DNA of 64,000 bases from contig CAJMPR010000005.1 in the NCBI GenBank assembly GCA_905215345.1, forward strand, positions 229,939-293,938. The letters run 5' to 3'. The notes beneath the pieces were generated by a model, which had not been told where the DNA came from, searched no databases, and worked only from the letters and a program-made list of their open reading frames with translations. The translations under genes and the position numbers were made by a program. Source of the DNA: an uncultured bacterium. GTDB taxonomy: Bacteria; Bacteroidota; Bacteroidia; Bacteroidales; Bacteroidaceae. Position 1 is the stretch's first letter; each line of letters starts with the position of its first letter. Positions 60,353 through 64,000 of the stretch are shown here, in pieces.

Positions 60353-63300
60353 TTAGAAGTTTAACTGCACACCTACCGACAGACTCTTGAAAGCCGGAGT
60401 GCTTATACCGGCACGTCCCAACTGATAGTTATCAGAAGACAATAAACCGGAGCTACCTATACCGGCTACAACTTCCGGATCAAGAGGAGTCCCATCCAAA
60501 TGGTCAAAAGTGAAGAAGTTCTCTAAAGAGCAGTAGAAACGTGCTTTTTGAATCCAAACTTTCTTTGTCAAATGAGCAGGGAGCGTATAACCAAATGTGA
60601 TATTCTTGATTCGTAAATAGGACATATCAAGCAGATAGCGGTCTTGACGATACATATTGTTGGCGTTTACGCTGCCGGCCATATTCCAAGCACGTGGATA
60701 GAACGCATTCGTGCGATCTTCCCTCCAATAGTCAGTGCTGAAACGTTTGGCGATAGCACCGTCTGCTGTGTTGAATCCAGCCAAAGTGGTGGATGAGCTA
60801 CCCCACATGTCGCGCTTGCCTACGCCTTGGAAGAATATAGAAAGGTCAAAACCTTTGTAGTCGGCTCCCAAACGGAGACCATATTCATAGCGAGGAGTCG
60901 TATTGCCAATTACCTCTAAATCGCCATGGTCATCAACAGAACGGCTTCCGTCTGTAATTTGTCCGTCACCGTCTAAATCTTGAAATTTTACATCTCCCGG
61001 TTGATATTTGAAGGAACCGCTTCCTTGCAAATAGCCTTGATAAACAGGATTATTCCCTTTTTGTTTGTAAACAGTCTTTCCTGCATTTTTGTCACCATTA
61101 GCTTCCGTCAAAACTATTTCTATCAGCTTTCCGTTGGTATCGTATTCAAAATCTTCCTTTTGATAAAGACGGTCGGTGCGGTATCCCCAAATTTCTCCAT
61201 AAGTCTTACCGTTGTACCAGCTGTCTACTCCGGTAGTTGAACCGTATTCTGTCACCTTCGTGATAGCATCGGACAATGTAAACATTGCGTTGATGCCAAT
61301 TCCATTAGAAAAACGGTGATTATAGTCAATGGAAAGTTCCCAACCTTTTGTACGTAAGTTACCGTAATTGCCGCTTGGCGCAACAACACCGTAAGCAAAA
61401 GGAATACCCTCAGCAGGTACAATCATGTTCTTTGTGTCACGCTGGTACCAATCAAATGTGAATCCCAACTCGCTATTGAAGAAACGTGCATCTATACCAA
61501 TGTCCAGAGTTGCAATATCTTGCCAAGTAATGTCGCGTGCGACAGCGGTTGGTGAATATACATAATTTACTTTATTACCGCTTTCATCCAACCAAGAAGA
61601 TTGGGATATACTTCCTAAATTTGAGGTATAGAGTGAATTGGAAACAGTTTGGTCACCGATGATACCCCACGATGCACGAACTTTCAAAGCGCTCAATGCA
61701 GGTTTTGCCCATTCCATAAAAACTTCTTCACTTGCACGCCATCCGGCTGAGAAGGAAGGAAACCAACGCCATTGCATGTCCGTAGGAAATTTGGAGGTTC
61801 CATCGTAACGAATATTTGCTTCCAATAAATATTTCTCCATTAGATTGTAGTTGACGCGACCAAAGAAACCGATTTGCGATTCCCATTCTTTACTACCAGC
61901 TACGGTTTGTTCACCCGCTGCACTACCGAATTGTACATTGTCATAATCGAGTAGTTCCTTTTTTTGAGCCTGATGATATTCTTTCACATAGCTTACGCGA
62001 TTCATACCAGCCATGAATTTAAAGTGATTAATGTCTGCTAAATTCAAATTATAAGTGGTATATGCGTTTATTGTATTACGTTGAGTATTGGTAGAACGAC
62101 GGTTGATGTTATCCGGTGCGCTACCTTTACTTGTATAATTCCAATTTTTAAAATCATAAGCCTGCATAGCTCCATCCACACCTTGCGCTACTACTTGACC
62201 ATCGCTGTTTACATAAATAGCATTACCATCGGCATCTGTGCGTGCCACTGGTGCAATCCATGTGTCGGCGGCTGTGAAACTTTGCCCCGGACGTAACCAG
62301 TTCGTTTCCTCATTAGCGTGTGTATAGTCAAAATCAACAGTCCAATTGTCCGTCAAATCCAAATGGAAACCTAAATTGATGTTAGTGTAGTTCATTTCTA
62401 ACTTGGAGGTATTGGCTTGATGGTATTCGGCGGCCGGACTGCGGAGCTCGTTCCCATTTTCATCATATCCCATTGGGTAATAGGTACTCCAGCGATAGAG
62501 ATAATACCATTGGTCGTATGCGCTCTGCGTGACATAAGGATAACTCTTGGTGCGCTTGGAGTAAATAGCGCCTGCATTAAGAGTAATGTATTTGTTGAAT
62601 TGGGTACTTAGTCTTACGGAAGCATTGTATCGTTCAAAGTTGTCTTTTTTTGCTGTTTTGTTCATACCGCTTTGATCCAAGTATCCTAAGCCGACATTAT
62701 AAGTCGTTTTTCCACTCTTACCATTCACCGATAAATTGTGGCTTTGTGTAGGTGCCCATTCGCGTACCATGTAATCGTAAGCGTCATAAGATCTCAAACC
62801 TACTTTTTGGCCTGCCGCATTCACATACCAGTCACGACCATATACAGTAGGGTCGCCCGCTCCAAGCTTGCCGCCATATTTTTGTTCCCATTCTTTAGCT
62901 TTTTGCAGACCTTCTTCTGTTACCTTCATGAATGCACCGACGGATGTTAAACCCGCATTTTTCATCGCATCTACCGTGTACTCCATACCTTCGATGCCAC
63001 CCATATTATAATCTTTAGCTACATTTTGCCATGAAAAGTTTCCAGAGTAAGTTACATTCACGGTTTCTGTTTTAGCACCTTTTTTGGTTGTTATTAAAAC
63101 AACACCAAATGCTGCTTTTGCACCATAAATAGAAGATGCTGCGGCATCTTTCAAAACAGAGATGCTCTCGATGTCATCGGGGTTAACCAAGGTAATACTT
63201 GGTATTTCAACGTTATCCAACAAGATAAGCGGGGTAGCTGAACCATTGATGGAAGCGTATTGACCACGAATTTTGATAGTGGGATCAGAACCAACTTCTG

Positions 63301-63841
63301 CATCAGGCAATGTGATGGATAATCCCGGGGTAGTACCTTGTAAGCCGCGACCGACATCTGCGATAGGACGACTATCTAGTGTTTTCCCAATATCTACTGT
63401 TGAAACAGCACCTGTCAGATTTTCTTTTTTTTGCGAACCATATCCGACAACTACAACCTCTGATAGCATTTCACTGTCTTCCTTCAATACAACTTTCATT
63501 GTTTTAGTGGCTTTCACTTCCTGTGTCTCATAGCCAACATAGGATATTTTCAAAGTAGCTCCCGGCTTTACATTTAATGTAAATCTGCCGTTAAGATCAG
63601 TAATACCGCCGTTAGTAGTACCTTTCTCTACTACACTGGCACCGATAACAGGTTCACCGGCCGTGTCTAATATTATACCTGTAACAGTGATAGATTGTAA
63701 TTGTTCTGTTACCTCCGGAACGCTACCTGAAGTTGTTTGAGTAGCCATCGCATTACCACTGCCTAAAAACAGTGCACTGATTGCTACTGCTGTGAGGAAT
63801 TTGCTATTCGCTAATCCTCGTTTTTTGCGATCTTCATTCAT
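60353..63841 (-). CDS. SusC/RagA-family TonB-linked outer-membrane transporter (right end)
   Basis: TonB-dependent outer-membrane channel of 1162 residues, the largest SusC in the window. The N-terminus MNEDRKKRGLANSKFLTAV is unusually charged before the hydrophobic stretch, and the signal peptide ends near AMATQ. A regulatory-like domain (about 53-140; GIILDTAGEPVIGASVVEKG) precedes the plug, with EVVVVGYGSQKKENLTGAVST and SISVLKDAASSIYGAKAA. The barrel ends SLSVGVQLNF. No STN domain or linked anti-sigma factor is visible before the window end. Confidence 0.95.
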   Translation of the reverse strand: MNEDRKKRGLANSKFLTAVAISALFLGSGNAMATQTTSGSVPEVTEQLQSITVTGIILDTAGEPVIGASVVEKGTTNGGITDLNGRFTLNVKPGATLKISYVGYETQEVKATKTMKVVLKEDSEMLSEVVVVGYGSQKKENLTGAVSTVDIGKTLDSRPIADVGRGLQGTTPGLSITLPDAEVGSDPTIKIRGQYASINGSATPLILLDNVEIPSITLVNPDDIESISVLKDAAASSIYGAKAAFGVVLITTKKGAKTETVNVTYSGNFSWQNVAKDYNMGGIEGMEYTVDAMKNAGLTSVGAFMKVTEEGLQKAKEWEQKYGGKLGAGDPTVYGRDWYVNAAGQKVGLRSYDAYDYMVREWAPTQSHNLSVNGKSGKTTYNVGLGYLDQSGMNKTAKKDNFERYNASVRLSTQFNKYITLNAGAIYSKRTKSYPYVTQSAYDQWYYLYRWSTYYPMGYDENGNELRSPAAEYHQANTSKLEMNYTNINLGFHLDLTDNWTVDFDYTHANEETNWLRPGQSFTAADTWIAPVARTDADGNAIYVNSDGQVVAQGVDGAMQAYDFKNWNYTSKGSAPDNINRRSTNTQRNTINAYTTYNLNLADINHFKFMAGMNRVSYVKEYHQAQKKELLDYDNVQFGSAAGEQTVAGSKEWESQIGFFGRVNYNLMEKYLLEANIRYDGTSKFPTDMQWRWFPSFSAGWRASEEVFMEWAKPALSALKVRASWGIIGDQTVSNSLYTSNLGSISQSSWLDESGNKVNYVYSPTAVARDITWQDIATLDIGIDARFFNSELGFTFDWYQRDTKNMIVPAEGIPFAYGVVAPSGNYGNLRTKGWELSIDYNHRFSNGIGINAMFTLSDAITKVTEYGSTTGVDSWYNGKTYGEIWGYRTDRLYQKEDFEYDTNGKLIEIVLTEANGDKNAGKTVYKQKGNNPVYQGYLQGSGSFKYQPGDVKFQDLDGDGQITDGSRSVDDHGDLEVIGNTTPRYEYGLRLGADYKGFDLSIFFQGVGKRDMWGSSSTTLAGFNTADGAIAKRFSTDYWREDRTNAFYPRAWNMAGSVNANNMYRQDRYLLDMSYLRIKNITFGYTLPAHLTKKVWIQKARFYCSLENFFTFDHLDGTPLDPEVVAGIGSSGLLSSDNYQLGRAGISTPAFKSLSVGVQLNF

Positions 63842-64000
63842 AAGTGATTGATGATTTTGTTAATTAAAAATAGTTTTCTCAAAAATTAGGTAAGGATAAA
63901 AAATAGTGAGAGATAGAATAGACTATTCTCATCTCAGATTCTTTCATTGCTTCATAGGCATTTCTTCAATTTAAAGGTTCATAACTCTTATATTATCTCT
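63842..64000. other. Upstream region of the right-end SusC gene
   Basis: AT-rich; no gene end, clear TAnnTTTG box or hairpin was recognised in the last 159 bases. The SusC promoter may be weak, regulated or outside the window. Confidence 0.4.

Overview
The window looks like chromosome of a gut Bacteroides species or close relative. The evidence is four SusC/SusD outer-membrane nutrient-import pairs, Bacteroidetes-type promoter boxes (TAnnTTTG), a single-chain glycyl-tRNA synthetase, an HU-like protein of the Bacteroidetes type and many secreted carbohydrate-active enzymes. No transposase, integrase, phage gene or CRISPR array was seen. Almost everything is on the minus strand; only 30.6-33.5 kb (HU-like, glyS, FKBP) and 57.25-58.36 kb (GHL10-like) are on the plus strand.

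Layout. (1) 1-5.8 kb: SusC, SusD and a GH3 beta-glucosidase cut by the window edge. (2) 5.97-10.7 kb: tRNA-Leu(UAG), then an overlapping housekeeping operon of ParC, a DUF3316 barrel and an S41 peptidase lipoprotein. (3) 11.1-30.4 kb: a polysaccharide utilisation locus with two SusC/D pairs, two GH43 enzymes, three CE1-like serine esterases and a double-domain glycerophosphodiester phosphodiesterase. Arabinoxylan or arabinan carrying ester groups is the likely target, with the middle SusC/D-GDPD unit as a separate operon. (4) 30.6-33.5 kb: HU-like protein, glyS and an FKBP-like lipoprotein. (5) 34.5-57.05 kb: a long unidirectional series centred on peptidoglycan salvage: NamZ2 (GH171), a sodium symporter, a large amidase, a phosphoesterase/PQQ propeller protein, a GT2 protein, a DUF4922 protein, a SpoIID-like protein, AmpG, NamZ1, a D-lactate dehydrogenase-like flavo/iron-sulfur protein, MurT, MurK, MurQ and a beta-lactamase/SGNH fusion. 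(6) 57.25-63.84 kb: a GHL10-like hydrolase and a further SusC/D pair.

How the genes fit together. In the salvage cluster, amidase and NamZ enzymes would release MurNAc and muropeptides in the periplasm, and AmpG and MurT would import them. MurK would phosphorylate MurNAc and MurQ would split MurNAc-6-P to GlcNAc-6-P and D-lactate. The adjacent FAD/Fe-S protein could then oxidise that D-lactate to pyruvate. This pathway reading is inference from family knowledge and gene order.

The most unusual sequence signal is a set of small repetitive elements. Some are translated in frame inside three genes of the salvage cluster: three copies in the D-lactate dehydrogenase-like gene, one in the SpoIID-like gene and one in the beta-lactamase/SGNH gene. 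Related intergenic copies abut or overlap stop codons of several genes. A second set of palindrome-rich arrays lies in intergenic gaps at about 30.5, 34.3 and 47.7 kb.
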